Source: Calonectria ilicicola
Lineage: Eukaryota; Ascomycota; Sordariomycetes; Hypocreales; Nectriaceae
Direction of reading: 5' to 3'
DNA: 64,000 bases
Assembly: GCA_020809705.1 (NCBI GenBank)
Contig: CP085835.1
Span: forward strand, 2,294,001-2,358,000
The notes under the pieces were generated by a model that saw only the letters and a program-made list of their open reading frames with translations, had not been told where the DNA came from and ran no database searches. A program made the translations under genes and the position numbers. Shown here in pieces: positions 36,119 through 46,645 of the stretch (its first letter is position 1; each line of letters opens with the position of its first letter).

Positions 36119-37593
36119 CTATGATTCACAAGAGAAGGGGGATCGGACAGAGCCAATGGCATAATGATGTTGCTGTGGAGAATTAATACTGTGTCGGAGA
36201 TGATTGATAACAAAGGGAAACTTACAATATCCTTGACGCTAGCATATGTCCCCCCAAACAGAATTAGGAGGCCGAGGAGGAAGCAAAATAGGTTGGCGAA
36301 TGCATGCAATATATTTTCCTTGCTATACCAATGGCCTCGGCAGAGGAGCTTGTACCAAATGATGGCTGGAAAGTACAAGACAAATCCAGAGATGAAGAGG
36401 GCTGAGCTAAGAGATAGTAGATCATTGAAAATGGGAATACCTTCGGCAATCACCCATGAGACGATGGTGATTACAGCAAGCACAATCAGCCAGGTAATCC
36501 ATCCCTTTGGCGTGTTGATGAAGCGGACGATGGAATCCTTGTACATGCGAAGATGAACGTATCGGGCAGTGACTGTGTTACCGATGGCTCCGGAGATGAA
36601 TATGATGGGAAGCGCGACACCAAATGCAATCTTGGACAATAAGCTGCTCAGTGATAGGAGGGATGGGCTCTCCACGTCATTTCCAACAAAGACGTAGATG
36701 AGGACTCCAGTGATTGTATAGACGAAGATTTCGATAATTCCTAGGGTCCAGACTGACTTCATATAGTCTGATGGGGTGTGCATCTCAGACATGAAAGGGC
36801 TCAAAAACATGGCGAAGCAGTAGGCGAAAAGCATATTGCAGATAGCAACCATGCCATCCTTGAAAGTGGCATCTGGGTCGGGCCATGCTGACCAGTTCAC
36901 ACCGGACAAGCCTCCTGCAGAATTTGATGCTTCGATTCCGCTGGCAATGATGGTGATTCCTATAGCTGAGACTACCGAGAACAGATCAATGTATCCCAGG
37001 ATGGCAGCTTCGGTGAATGACGGCATAATGGCTAGGACGAATAGGAGGATGCCAGAGACGACGCTAAAGACGAGACCGCAGACCCCGTAATCACTCAAAA
37101 CATTGAAGGCGATTGTTCCCGTGAGCATAAAGGACGATGTCATGAGGATGAGCTGGAGCACGTATAGACCACCGAATAGCTCCTCGCCGAGCCGACCCAT
37201 GAGGAGACCACCAATGTCGCCATAGTGGTTGACGGCGGGGTACACAACAGAAACCTTGCCGACAACGTATCCTGTATAGATGGCCAGGAGACCAAGGGCA
37301 ATACAGCAAAACGTCCCCGCAACAACGCCGAGAGTCGCAAAGGCAGCAGGGAGACTGAAGGTGCCGAGACCAATGGCCTCAACCACGAGAATGACGGTCA
37401 ATCGTTTCCAGCCCAGACGACGGAAGCGGGCCTCTCCTTCGGCCGTCTTTTGTTTCTCAAAGTCAGTAACGGTTCCGACGGCTTGGTCGTAGTTTCTTGT
37501 GACTTGGGCTATCTGGTCGGGATCGAGTTCCGGGCCACTCTCTGGACCTGACACAGACGGTGACTTGGAATCGGGTTTGTTATTTTTTATCAT
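36119..37593 (-). CDS. Amino acid transporter, AAAP family (Aa_trans)
   Basis: Two exons, 36226-37593 and 36119-36172, give 473 residues. The 53-bp intron (GTAAGT at 36225, acceptor CCACAG) does not stop the frame, and reading through it produces a false C-terminus; spliced, the protein ends YAIGSVRSPFSCES, the conserved tail of fungal members. The product is a membrane protein of about 11 helices that moves neutral amino acids with protons, at the plasma or vacuolar membrane. The N-terminal 60 residues are hydrophilic. Helix 1 is LTVILVVEAIGLGTFSLPAAF, with GLGTFSLP being the family signature; GDIGGLLMG and the long loop GLSGVNWSAWPDPDATF before helix 6 also fit. No operon-like partner is evident; it is tail-to-tail with the NLR and TOM20 fragment. 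Confidence 0.92.
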
Positions 37594-38829
37594 ATTGAAA
37601 TATTGAAACTATATTTGTCTTTGAAGGTTTTTTTTTTTGGGTTGAAGATGGATGGCGTGCGTGTGCGAGGGTGTTGAACCTCTTGGGGAGTTTGTGCAAA
37701 AAAGACCACATCTCGACAACCTTTGAGGGTTTTTTTATATGATTTCGGCTTGAACCAAGCGGCGGCCAGTATGGAGATTCCCCATGTCGGGGGTGGAGCA
37801 AGATGGTATTGTTGTACGTAAGAATCCGATCATGATGCGAAACCAACTTCCCCGGCGGCCCAGACTGCCAGGGTCTTGGGGTGAGCCTAGTGGCCGAGTC
37901 ATTTGGAATTGTGAAATAATGAAATGGGTAGATGTGAAATGTGTCATTTCTTCGAGTCAAGTTGCCCGCATTTTTACGGGTAATCTTTTTCTCACTCACC
38001 ATCGTATTTCAACCGCGTTGTGATGGGGTTCACTGGTGGTTTTTATGGGTGGATTACCTAATGGAGTTGCATTTGGACAGCATGTGGGCTCACACTTACA
38101 TACAAGAACGATGCATTTCCCCGTCTGGCGACAGATTTTTTTTCTTCTGGAAGCACAATTGATTCACCATTTGACCGTCTCGGATCAGCAAAGATGCTCG
38201 GAACAGCCGAGGAGCGGGAGGAGGGAATTGACAGCGTGTTTCCGCCAGCACGGACGCCGTCTCGGTGGGATTCGTGAAGGCGCTCGAGCCCATAGAGTCG
38301 GCTACTCTCGGCGGAACTGAAAGCTTCGCGACGTGGGACCTGCCCGGCGGCGAGAGTGGAGGCAGAGAATTGACTCCACCCCCGCCACCGAAGCTCCCGC
38401 CGGCGACCGATATAGGGGCTTGGAGTGGACGCCTGCAGGGATCCGCTCGCCTAGCAACGGATGACTTTGGGGAATGCCAGTCTTTGGGGCTGTCAGCATG
38501 TGGATCATGAGATGGTGCTGCATTCTGCTGAACGATGACGTCGGGGGGGAGTTTCATGGGCCACTTGTTATCATTCTAGGTGCTGCTGATGTGGTGCCGA
38601 GGGCAATAGATAGCCAATGGGAACACGGTGAGCCTGGCACCATCAATTGTCATGGTGATCCACCATCTGAAATATGTCATTTCTCATTCGTCTCGATCTG
38701 TCAACCAAATCTCTTGCCATGGGCCAAGGAGTAAGTAATACAAGCAAAGCCATCTCGAGGAAGAGACGCTTGATCCTCAGAAGCCCTGCTAATTCTCATC
38801 CATCTCGCCACATTAAATACGAATCCTTC
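37594..38829. other. Intergenic region upstream of the amino acid transporter
   Basis: 1.2 kb with a GC-rich middle (38180-38480). Overlapping frames on both strands have Pro/Gly/Arg-rich low-information content and no start context. I see no supportable gene. Confidence 0.4.
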
Positions 38830-39142
38830 TTAAAGATCCAGCTGGGTTATGGCACAAACACACTCATTGGTGTCGGTACAGAAAGTGGGAGCTTCCGACG
38901 AGCAATTCTGTTCTGAATCAGGGCAAGTGCAATATTTCTGGCAGATATCCGTATGCCAAGGTAATTCACACTCGAGGAAATAGTATGGCATCGAAACGGT
39001 CTGCTCCGTCGGGAGAGCTGCTCCATGCACGCCATTGGAAGCAAGAGCCAGCAAAGACGCGGCGAGAAACTAAGTAGAGAAAATGTTAGTTGAGCCTAGG
39101 TTTGGTCATGAAAGAAATCACACATACAGTGAAGCCCCACAT
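38830..39142 (-). CDS. Small secreted cysteine-rich protein (effector candidate)
   Basis: Exon 1 is only five codons (39128-39142); a 58-bp intron (GTATGT, CTCAACTAAC, CTTAG) leads to exon 2 (38830-39069), giving 84 residues. Joining the exons creates a clean secretion signal: MWGFT from exon 1 then FLAASLLALASNGVHGA, with likely cleavage after GVHGA (residue 23) or slightly later. The mature part of about 60 residues has eight cysteines in the spacing C-x8-C-x3-C-x1-C-x6-C-x7-C-x5-C-x1-C, enough for four disulfides. It is acidic and has no membrane segment or GPI tail. I do not recognise the family; it is neither a hydrophobin (no paired CC) nor an obvious CFEM protein. Size, secretion and cysteine density fit an apoplastic effector or antimicrobial-like peptide. 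Confidence 0.75.
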
Positions 39143-40462
39143 TGTGAAATAGGAGGCGTATCGTGATCCGTGTTGGGGTCTGCGAGAAACAATAGTAGAG
39201 GAGCACGAGTAAAAATGTATAGTTTACAATTGCCGCGCGATAGGATTGCGTTGAGTTTAAAGACGGGTAACAGGCGAAAAGATGAGTTGGGTTATTTATT
39301 CTGCAAGCAGCTTCATCCATTTAAGCCACCAGATAAAAGGGTTGGCACCTGGCCTAATAAGGTTGCGGTCTAGGGTATACCGAGCTGTTCAGCCGGGCCG
39401 CTGGATACTCCCGTGGCGGAGAAAGAGTCGTACGAATATTGGGTATTTGAGGACCTAGACCAGGCGTGGCGCCGAATTATCGAAACCGGTCTTTCAATAT
39501 CTCCAAAAATCACGAATCACAAATCCCATCACAGTATTTAGGGCGTGATTCAGCCCGCCACATCCAATAGCGTCAACCACAGGCGTGGTTTTTTGGTCTA
39601 GAACTTGGTGCTATCACCGAAAAGGGTCAAGAAACAACAACTATCCATATGAGCATCACAAAAACCCAACTTGTCTGTTTCCATTACTAGGATTGTATCG
39701 GAATCAATCCGCTACTCTGGGGGATGGCAAGTCCATGGGGTGAGGCAGCCACCCCACGTGAAGACGCGAATGATGCTGGGCGGCTGAGAACGATCAAGCT
39801 GACCAGGGTTCACGACTGAGACACGACAAGGGTACGCGCTCAAGGGCATAAATCTAACCGGATTTGCACAACTATGCATAAGACAGCATAACTATCGGCC
39901 TGCATTTGAGTCGTCTCTTGGCCACCCGGAATGGGACAGACCGAATGGTTTGGGAAACCGAATTTTAGCATCATTCACCCAAATCCCAAGGTCAGTGATG
40001 ATCTAGCCTCAGAAGCTACTTCTGCTTCTTGAAATTTGCTTTCGGGTCATATTTTAAATAATCTAGATTTGATCCCTCCCGATCTCAAAACTAACGCTTC
40101 TCTAATCAGGGTTGGGAGGGTTCCCACAAAACTGGCGCTCTGGGCCTTCCAGCCCAAGCACCAGATGTATGACGCCCACCACCAACCATATTTGATACCA
40201 GCGTCTTCAGTAGGGCTATGTGTTGAAAGAATATTTGGATGCGACGCTCAGCCTGGGCTCATGGATCTGATAGACAATGTTTCCCGCGCAGGATTCGGAG
40301 GTTTTGAAGCTTGGCTACGTTCTCCACGTAAAAGCCGCCCGTATCCGTTTATCGGCCTTACGCGCCAATGTCATGCATGTTTTTCCCCGCACAACCAGCC
40401 AGGCTCGCATTCGGTGAGAACCTCTTGCTTGACGTGCAACAAGCGGTGAACCAACCGGGAAA
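39143..40462. other. Divergent intergenic region, cysteine-rich protein / regulator
   Basis: 1.3 kb. A frame at 40036-40449 lies in the leader of the regulator and starts at TTG; it has no family features. No gene is seen. Confidence 0.45.
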
Positions 40463-42092
40463 ATGCCACCAGGTTTCAGTCGCTCGTGTCAAGGTTGCTG
40501 GACATGTCGGCTGCGACACCGCAAATGCGATGAAGGGCAACCGGAATGCATCGAGTGCACCAGTCGGCACATTCCTTGCCATGGGTACAGCTCAAACCCG
40601 CCTGAATGGATGACAGACGAAGGGCTCCTCCGGTCAGAGCTGCAGAACATCAAACGGGCTGTAAAGGAGAATTTTCGACAGAAAAGCCTGCGGAGGCGCC
40701 CATCGGGACCAAAGAACCCAATAACTGGTCAGTCTTTGGCCCGGGGATCATTCAAGACATCGAAGCAACCCCCGCCAAAAAAGCAACCGCCCACCGCCTC
40801 AACGAGCTACCCCTCTTTTAAAGAAGCCAAGAATTTTATTTACTATTTAGACTATGTATTTCCGCTACAGTATCCATATTACATTGATGACCCTGACCAT
40901 GGAGGCCGGGGATGGCTTCTCTGGCTGCTAATGAAGAGTGCACCATTGCGCCATGCAACCCTCACCCTCGCTGCCCTGCATCAACATGTCTCTTCACCCC
41001 CCCAGGCGAATAATAACGAGGAGCAACTGCTGCATCACCATTCAAAAGCTTTAAAGGAACTACGGCTGGCCCTATCCCGAAGGCCAGAGGGAGGATTCGT
41101 TGATCACCCAGAAGATTGGGTGGAGTTTGTAGCTTGTACGCTAACTCTAATAAGCTTTCAGGTGGGATCCATCAAAATTTACAGTTTTCGCATTTCTAAC
41201 GAGTTGATAGATATTCCAAGGAGGCTTGAGTGACTGGGAGCACCACCTCAAAGCCCTTGGCTCGGTTGTGTGCGAATTCACCGAACTGGAATTGAGCGAA
41301 TCGTCGAAACAATCCGAAGATGCAGACTATGAGCTACTTCAGGGAATAAATACTGCGCAAAGATTTCTGATTGCCGAAATGCTTTGGTTCGACATTCTTG
41401 CCTGCGTATCGACTGGAACAGCGCCTACAATTCCTCACCGCGAATGGCTCAGTCGATCGAGCATCGACCTCTCAAGTGTGATGGGATGTCAGAATTGGGT
41501 GATGCAGGCCATAGGTGATGTTGCATCCATCGACTGTCGAGTTGAGGATATAGCTCCAGAAACTCTTCGGGTCCAAGTCGGGGAAATTGAAGAGCGAATA
41601 ATGCAGGGTCTGGGTGCCATGGACCTGGAGGAAAAGGTCAAATTCTGAATCACCGTCTCACTTTCAACGCACTAACTAGTGTTTTAGTCTGATTCTAATC
41701 GTAATAGCTTGCTTGTGACGCGTATCTTTGCAACTGCTACTCTGGTGCAACTGTGCTGTATTGCCGGGGACTCTGTCGCAAGGCCTCGACATATTCGCGA
41801 TGCAGTTGCAAGAGCCATCGACGCCATCATTCAAATACCAATTGGAGTCTCACTAAGAGGACTACCATGGCCTTTATGTATGGCAGGGGCAGCAGCACAG
41901 CAAGATCAACAACCCTTTTTTGAGGATTTATTCCAGAGCATATTGAGTCAGCCAGGATCCAAGTTTGGAAACTGCGAGACGGCGTTTCGCATCATGGAGC
42001 ACTGCTGGTATCGACGAGCACAATCGCCAAATGAAACCTGGGGGCCGCGGCGCGCCATGGTTGACATGGGGATCTGCGCTTTACTTATCTGA
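40463..42092 (+). CDS. Zn2Cys6 transcription factor with fungal-specific domain, 509 residues
   Basis: Exons 40463-41161, 41211-41636 and 41688-42092 join in phase 0. The zinc cluster begins at residue 9: CQGCWTCRLRHRKCDEGQPEC then IECTSRHIPC, a standard C-x2-C-x6-C-x6-C-x2-C-x6-C. Intron 1 (GTGGGA, TCTAAC) must use the acceptor TTGATAG at 41210, because the AAG a few bases later leads to a stop; this restores the family text TLTLISFQIFQGGLSDWEHH. Intron 2 has a weak GTCAAA donor but a good ACTAACT branch. The fungal-specific region spans about 115-500 and ends in the typical EHCWYRR block. It is next to the aminotransferase and amidohydrolase, so it is the natural candidate to regulate them. 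Two strong hairpins lie 18-57 bp beyond its stop. Confidence 0.88.
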
Positions 42093-42110
42093 GCGATTGA
42101 TCTTGATTGC

Positions 42111-42149
42111 AAGCTTAATTTTAAGCTTGGTTGATTCCATTCTGGAATC
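42111..42149. repeat. Two adjacent hairpins in the regulator 3' region
   Basis: An 18-bp palindrome AAGCTTAATTTTAAGCTT at 42111-42128 and a 7-bp-stem, 3-base-loop hairpin GATTCCA-TTC-TGGAATC at 42133-42149 lie back to back between the convergent regulator and aminotransferase. They would form RNA structures in either 3' UTR. Function unknown; possibly 3'-end or stability signals. Confidence 0.5.
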
Positions 42150-42318
42150 GGCTTGATTGATGCGCGACGCTTGTTTTAATATCCCTTTGAAAGGGAGATG
42201 CAATGTTTGACAAAATAATTCATAACCAACGAATGAGCTACTAGACGCACAGCGATGAATATCTATATCCTAAATTGACCTTTTCATATCGGTGTAGCCA
42301 TGGGCCTGTTGTTTCACC

Positions 42319-43419
42319 CTACTCGTCTCTCAAAGCTTGCGAAATTGCTGCTAATCCGGCCTTCAACTCCTCCATAGTTGGCCACCCAAATCCAATTCTA
42401 AAATAAGAGTCGGGCATCTCAAACCAATGACCTGGCCCAACGTATGTGTGGTGATTTTGGAGTAACCTCTTGTAAAACGCATCAAAACCCCCTATGGGCT
42501 CTGATTTCATCCGGGGGAAACAGACCACTCCTCCTGATGGCTTTACCCACTCAAGAAGAGGTTCATTTTGAATCCAGGAGCTCACAATCTCGAGTCGAAT
42601 CTTCATTACCTCATTTACTTCCGCAAGTAATGCACTCTTCCGAGATAGTATCTGCTCCGCAATCCATTCATCAGTTACGCTCCCACTGATGCAGATTTGC
42701 TCTTTGGCCGCCAGGAATGTCTCTTGGAGTTTCTTGTTCTGGGTGACCACCCAACCCAACCGAATTCCGGGCACGCCGTAGGACTTGGAGAGAGAGCTGA
42801 CACTGAGCACGTGGTCGCCTAAAGACGCAGCCATTGGAAGCTTATTTCCATAGTCAACGTCACGATACGTCTCGTCCACTAGAAGCAGACAGCCTTTTTG
42901 TTTGGTAATCGCGACAAGCTTTTCCAGTGATTCCTTGGACATGACAGTTCCAGTAGGGTTATGAGGGCAGGTTACCGAAACAATTTTCGTGTTCGGCTTG
43001 ATGGATGCCTCCACAAACGAGATGTCGGGCTCGAAGCCGGAGTTGAAATCGAGATCAACATAGCTGATATCGCAACCGATGGCTTTGGGAGTTTCCAGAT
43101 TGGTAGCATAGTTTGGCCTCACGACCACTAAATGATCCTTGGCGGTTAATTGCGAGGTCGAGATGATGAAGAGAGCGCCGGCAGCCCCAGGTGTGATGAG
43201 AACATCATCTTTGTCCAGACCGGCGTTATTTGCAATCAACTTCCTCAACTCGGAGCTGCCTCGGTGCTCGTTATATAGCAGCGTGAGATTGGGAATTTGC
43301 AAGCCAAGAGACTGAAGGCTCTGGTCTGTGATGGAGCTCTCAGAAAGATTATATTTTATCTTTTCGTATCCATATTCTTCGGGCGATTCGATTTCAATGG
43401 GCATGCGTGCGTACTTCAT
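42319..43419 (-). CDS. PLP-dependent aminotransferase, class I/II
   Basis: A single exon of 366 residues from the ATG at 43419; the frame opens further upstream only at a TTG, and the conserved text begins near MPIEIESPEEYGY. Fold-type I enzymes move an amino group between an amino acid or amine and a keto acid. Visible features are the phosphate-side ITPGAAGALFI, substrate helix NLTLLYNEHRGSSELRKLI, the PLP-ring contacts CPHNPTGTVMS and LLLVDETYRDVDYG, the Schiff-base lysine in SVSSLSKSYGVPGIRLGW, and the C-terminal arginine region DSYFRIGFGW. It is somewhat shorter than aspartate aminotransferases and closer to capreomycidine-synthase-type or generic bacterial aminotransferases. It is divergent from the amidohydrolase across 850 bp, suggesting one pathway. 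Substrate not determined. Confidence 0.88.
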   Translation of the reverse strand: MKYARMPIEIESPEEYGYEKIKYNLSESSITDQSLQSLGLQIPNLTLLYNEHRGSSELRKLIANNAGLDKDDVLITPGAAGALFIISTSQLTAKDHLVVVRPNYATNLETPKAIGCDISYVDLDFNSGFEPDISFVEASIKPNTKIVSVTCPHNPTGTVMSKESLEKLVAITKQKGCLLLVDETYRDVDYGNKLPMAASLGDHVLSVSSLSKSYGVPGIRLGWVVTQNKKLQETFLAAKEQICISGSVTDEWIAEQILSRKSALLAEVNEVMKIRLEIVSSWIQNEPLLEWVKPSGGVVCFPRMKSEPIGGFDAFYKRLLQNHHTYVGPGHWFEMPDSYFRIGFGWPTMEELKAGLAAISQALRDE

Positions 43420-44270
43420 TTTGATTGTATGGTACTCAAAGCTTGTCCCCGTAATCTGGGATCTAAGTTGGGTGAGAGGGGGCTTAGGCTGTTTTCGTAG
43501 GAAAATGTGACGTGCTTGCAAGTGATAGACAAGTGAAGGGTACTGTCAGGTCTTTATATTAAAAACTATCCTCGTACAGGCGAGCATCGAGCCTTTCAGG
43601 TCCAATCTACATTCTGTTCTCGGCACTCTGCATCATGAATTTGCACCGACTCACACCCACCAGTGGGGCTAACGTTAGCCATCCCAACTGTCTTCGGAGC
43701 TATTTTTCCTACTGCCAATAAGATTCAGCATATGGCGACCGCACCCCGCAATTTTGCGGCTCTACATTCCTTCCCAGGTTATCGCCTCCACATTCTCTCC
43801 CTCGTTGGCATTATGTCACAGTAAATAACTCAAGAACGCCCTTCGAATGTATGAGCAAGACATATACTATTTCGCTACGAATAGTGAGAGATGATTGGAT
43901 CGGTGGTTCGAAGCGAAGGGCTGCAATGCAACAACAAAGCGTGTTTGGTTGGTCTGGGTGGGCCAGATGCTAAGTGCACCAATTGAGTTCGCACACCATC
44001 ATATGAGCGCATTGGTCAAGCAAAAACTGATTGGAAGGGAGGAAGCTAAGCCTGCTGTCTTGGGATGGTAAGTCGAGGCGAGGATTTGCTCTGCAAAACC
44101 ATGCATGAAGATAAGGTCATTGAAGAATAAATATCCCCAGACTCGCCCGCAGAGTTTAATTTGAGAGAATTGTCGGATTCCTCTTCTCCCCTTTCTTTAT
44201 TATTCCTTTTGTTGAGCTTCTCCTCGGATTTCAGGACTTACTACCGTACCAAACTACCATCGCTCGCAAA
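43420..44270. other. Divergent promoter region, aminotransferase / amidohydrolase
   Basis: 850 bp with no gene; a likely shared control region for the two enzyme genes. Confidence 0.45.
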
Positions 44271-45938
44271 ATGACAACTAACGGGACGACGGATACGACA
44301 GATAGGCCGTGTGCCACCTGGTTCAGTAATGGATCGATTTTATCTAAAGCCGAAGTCGGCCTCCATGGCAAACCAACCTTTTCTGATAGCATGCTCGTTC
44401 AAGATGGTATTATCACAGCTATTGGGACACATGACGAGATAAGCTCCAAAGTTGGTGGCTTGCCGACCAGTGCTCGAAAGTTGGATCTCAATGGACGCAC
44501 GGTGCTTCCTAGCTTCTTTGATGGCCACATGCATCTCTTGCTTTTGGGACAGGCACTCCAGAAAATCGACATAGGTCACTGTAAATGCCTGGATGAAATT
44601 AAAAATACCATCAAGGCTTATGCTGTCGCCAACCCGAATATCCCACGTATCCTATGCAAGGGATGGGACCACACAGCTACGCCTGATGGCGTGTTGGCTA
44701 CAATGCTCGATGATATTGACCCGCGACCTATTTTTGTGGAAGATAGACACCTGCATGCCACATGGTGCAATACCGCTGCGCTGGTTGAGCTCGACGCGCA
44801 AAACTTGCCAGATCCCACAGGCGGCACTATTTCCCGTGATGAGAATGGCAAACCAACAGGAGTTCTTGCTGAAGGAGCAAACATTGGAATCATTTGGCCG
44901 CATTTAGGATCGGTTGCATCCATGGAGGACCGGATAGGAGCCATTAATGCGGCGGTCGATGCATACAACGCGTCTGGTTTCACAGGGATTGTTGAAATGG
45001 CTATGGACGAGGCCGCTTGGGACGCCCTTGTAACAATGCAAAGGACTTTACCAGCAATACCCATGCGCATTGCCGCCTACTGGCTGATCAAGCCATCCGA
45101 TGATGCGGAATCTCGACTAAAGCAGGTTAAGCGAGCAATCGAACTCAACGCCCAATTTAACAACTCCACCTCGCCGGACTTGCGAATCGTGGGCATTAAA
45201 ATCATGTGTGATGGAGTCATTGATGCATGCACCGCCTACCTATCAGAACCATATGCAACGTCGCCTGGATTGCCACCGCCACTATGGACACAAGAGGCTC
45301 TGGAACCGGTCGTTCGCGAAGCAGATGCGGCTGGCTTGCAGATCGCATTGCATGCTATCGGAGATGGGGCAATCAAGATGGCTGTTGACGTACTGGAAAC
45401 ACATGCGACACCGGGCAGACGCCATCGGATCGAACACTTGGAGTTGGCTTCGCCAGAGGATGCAAAGCGCCTTGGAGATCTGGGGCTGACAGCATCAATC
45501 CAACCTGTTCACTCAGATCCAGCTGTGCTTAGAGAATGGCCTCGACTTCTGGGAGAGGAAAGATGTGGACGAGCTTTTGCATACCGCGAGTTTGCTGATG
45601 CTGGTGCATTGATGGCCTTGGGGAGCGACAGCCCGACCGCACCATGGGATCCCTTCAAGACCTTCTATGTTGCAACGACAAGGCGATCAATCAAGGAGCC
45701 AGAGTGCGCGGAAACTGTCAATGAGCACTTCCGACTGGGAGTATGTGAATCGGTTGTTGGAGCGACTGCTGGGGCTGCGGCTAGTGTCTTTGCAGATAAT
45801 AGAGTGGGATCCTTAGAGGTTGGAAAACTGGCTGATTTTGTGGTGGTTGATATGCAGTGGGAGCCATCTAGACTTTTGGAGGCTGAGATACAGGAAACTT
45901 GGTTTGAAGGAAGACAGGTATGGAGTTTGGAGAAGTAG
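44271..45938 (+). CDS. Amidohydrolase, YtcJ / N-substituted formamide deformylase-like (Amidohydro_3)
   Basis: A single exon of 555 residues, the normal length for the YtcJ/NfdA group. These cytosolic metal-dependent hydrolases cut amide, often formamide, bonds. The beta-sandwich strand ADSMLVQDG-type region is seen as SDSMLVQDGIITAIG; the metal motif is FFDGHMHLLLLG (HxH near residue 85). DPTGGTISRDENGKPTGVLAEGA is the characteristic family insertion. The catalytic core continues with KIMCDGVIDACTAYLSEPY, HAIGDGAIKMAVD, HRIEHLELA, and the final acid in MALGSDSPTAPWDPF. A closing sandwich strand GSLEVGKLADFVVVD ends the protein. Neighbours suggest that the amine released here could go to the aminotransferase. 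Exact substrate is unknown; family members also include uncharacterised exoenzyme-regulatory homologues. Confidence 0.9.
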   Translation: MTTNGTTDTTDRPCATWFSNGSILSKAEVGLHGKPTFSDSMLVQDGIITAIGTHDEISSKVGGLPTSARKLDLNGRTVLPSFFDGHMHLLLLGQALQKIDIGHCKCLDEIKNTIKAYAVANPNIPRILCKGWDHTATPDGVLATMLDDIDPRPIFVEDRHLHATWCNTAALVELDAQNLPDPTGGTISRDENGKPTGVLAEGANIGIIWPHLGSVASMEDRIGAINAAVDAYNASGFTGIVEMAMDEAAWDALVTMQRTLPAIPMRIAAYWLIKPSDDAESRLKQVKRAIELNAQFNNSTSPDLRIVGIKIMCDGVIDACTAYLSEPYATSPGLPPPLWTQEALEPVVREADAAGLQIALHAIGDGAIKMAVDVLETHATPGRRHRIEHLELASPEDAKRLGDLGLTASIQPVHSDPAVLREWPRLLGEERCGRAFAYREFADAGALMALGSDSPTAPWDPFKTFYVATTRRSIKEPECAETVNEHFRLGVCESVVGATAGAAASVFADNRVGSLEVGKLADFVVVDMQWEPSRLLEAEIQETWFEGRQVWSLEK

Positions 45939-45999
45939 AGGTTAAAAATCATTAGTATCGGCTTATCTACGGCAATGGAATATCCGTTTCTCATCATAA

Positions 46000-46645
46000 T
46001 TATTTCCAGTTCTCCTTAATCACATCAATGATTGCTCCATGGTCCTCCTCCTGCTTCAAGCCACTGACAATAACAGTGGCCACTGGCCCATCGACTCCCT
46101 TGACGAAAATGGGCACTCCTCCGCCACAAATGGCATACTCACTTCGCAATTCGGGGGTAATGGCGAAGATCGAACAGAACTTTTCCACATCGCCATCAAA
46201 CATGCGATACAGGTACCAGGAACTGTGTCCAAATCGCATAACGGCGTTGCGCTTTCGTCGTACCCAGCTGTCATTCTCTGGGACGGTACCGGAGCCAGTG
46301 ACAGTTCGGAAAACTTCATGTCCATTTGACAAGGTAATTGAAATGACGGCTGGCTGTTCCTTGGCATGAGGAAGTAGGCGTGCATGGAGCAGGTTTCCTA
46401 GCACGAAGGCATCCTCGCTTGTGAATGAATCAAATGTGGCAACGTCTCCTTCGATCTTAAGCTGACTGGCCTGATTACCGTAGTCAGAAACATGCCACAA
46501 TAGGATAGAAATGTGATGAGTAGGAGCTTACCTCTGGTGACGGATAAGGAATCGGGACGGGCTCTCCCGGGTTTTGGATAGCCTCCTGGAGCTTGGCCAG
46601 GGAAGTGGCCGGGGAAACCTGACGCTGAACCACAGTCTTGTTCAT
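46000..46645 (-). CDS. HbpS/GlcG-like, UPF0303 family protein
   Basis: Exons 46532-46645 and 46000-46470 with a 61-bp intron (GTAAGC, CTGACTAC, ATCAG) give 194 residues. The family (heme-degrading HbpS-like, DUF336/UPF0303) has a PAS-like alpha-beta fold; some bacterial members bind heme or corrinoid, others are of unknown function. Seen are FTSEDAFVLGNLL, VISITLSNGHEVFRTVTG, SWVRRKRNAVMRFGHSSWY, and the glycine-rich C-terminal block CGGGVPIFVKGVDGPVATVIVSG, which is the family core. The start ATG at 46645 gives a polar N-terminus without signal. It is convergent with the amidohydrolase, only 61 bp apart, and its presence in catabolic clusters of bacteria and fungi is common, which supports membership in this set. 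No enzymatic role can be claimed. Confidence 0.8.

Noticed and set aside
22874..37593. Starship giant-transposon hypothesis (NLR and orphan cargo near repeats)
   Set aside because: No tyrosine-recombinase captain (DUF3435) and no boundary repeats were found; an NLR alone is not enough.
38096..38557. Overlapping Pro/Arg-rich frames on both strands
   Set aside because: They lie in a GC-rich intergenic patch, mirror each other and have no start context, domain or intron signals.
40036..40449. 137-codon frame before the third Zn2Cys6 gene
   Set aside because: Starts at TTG, overlaps the leader of the regulator and has no recognisable content.
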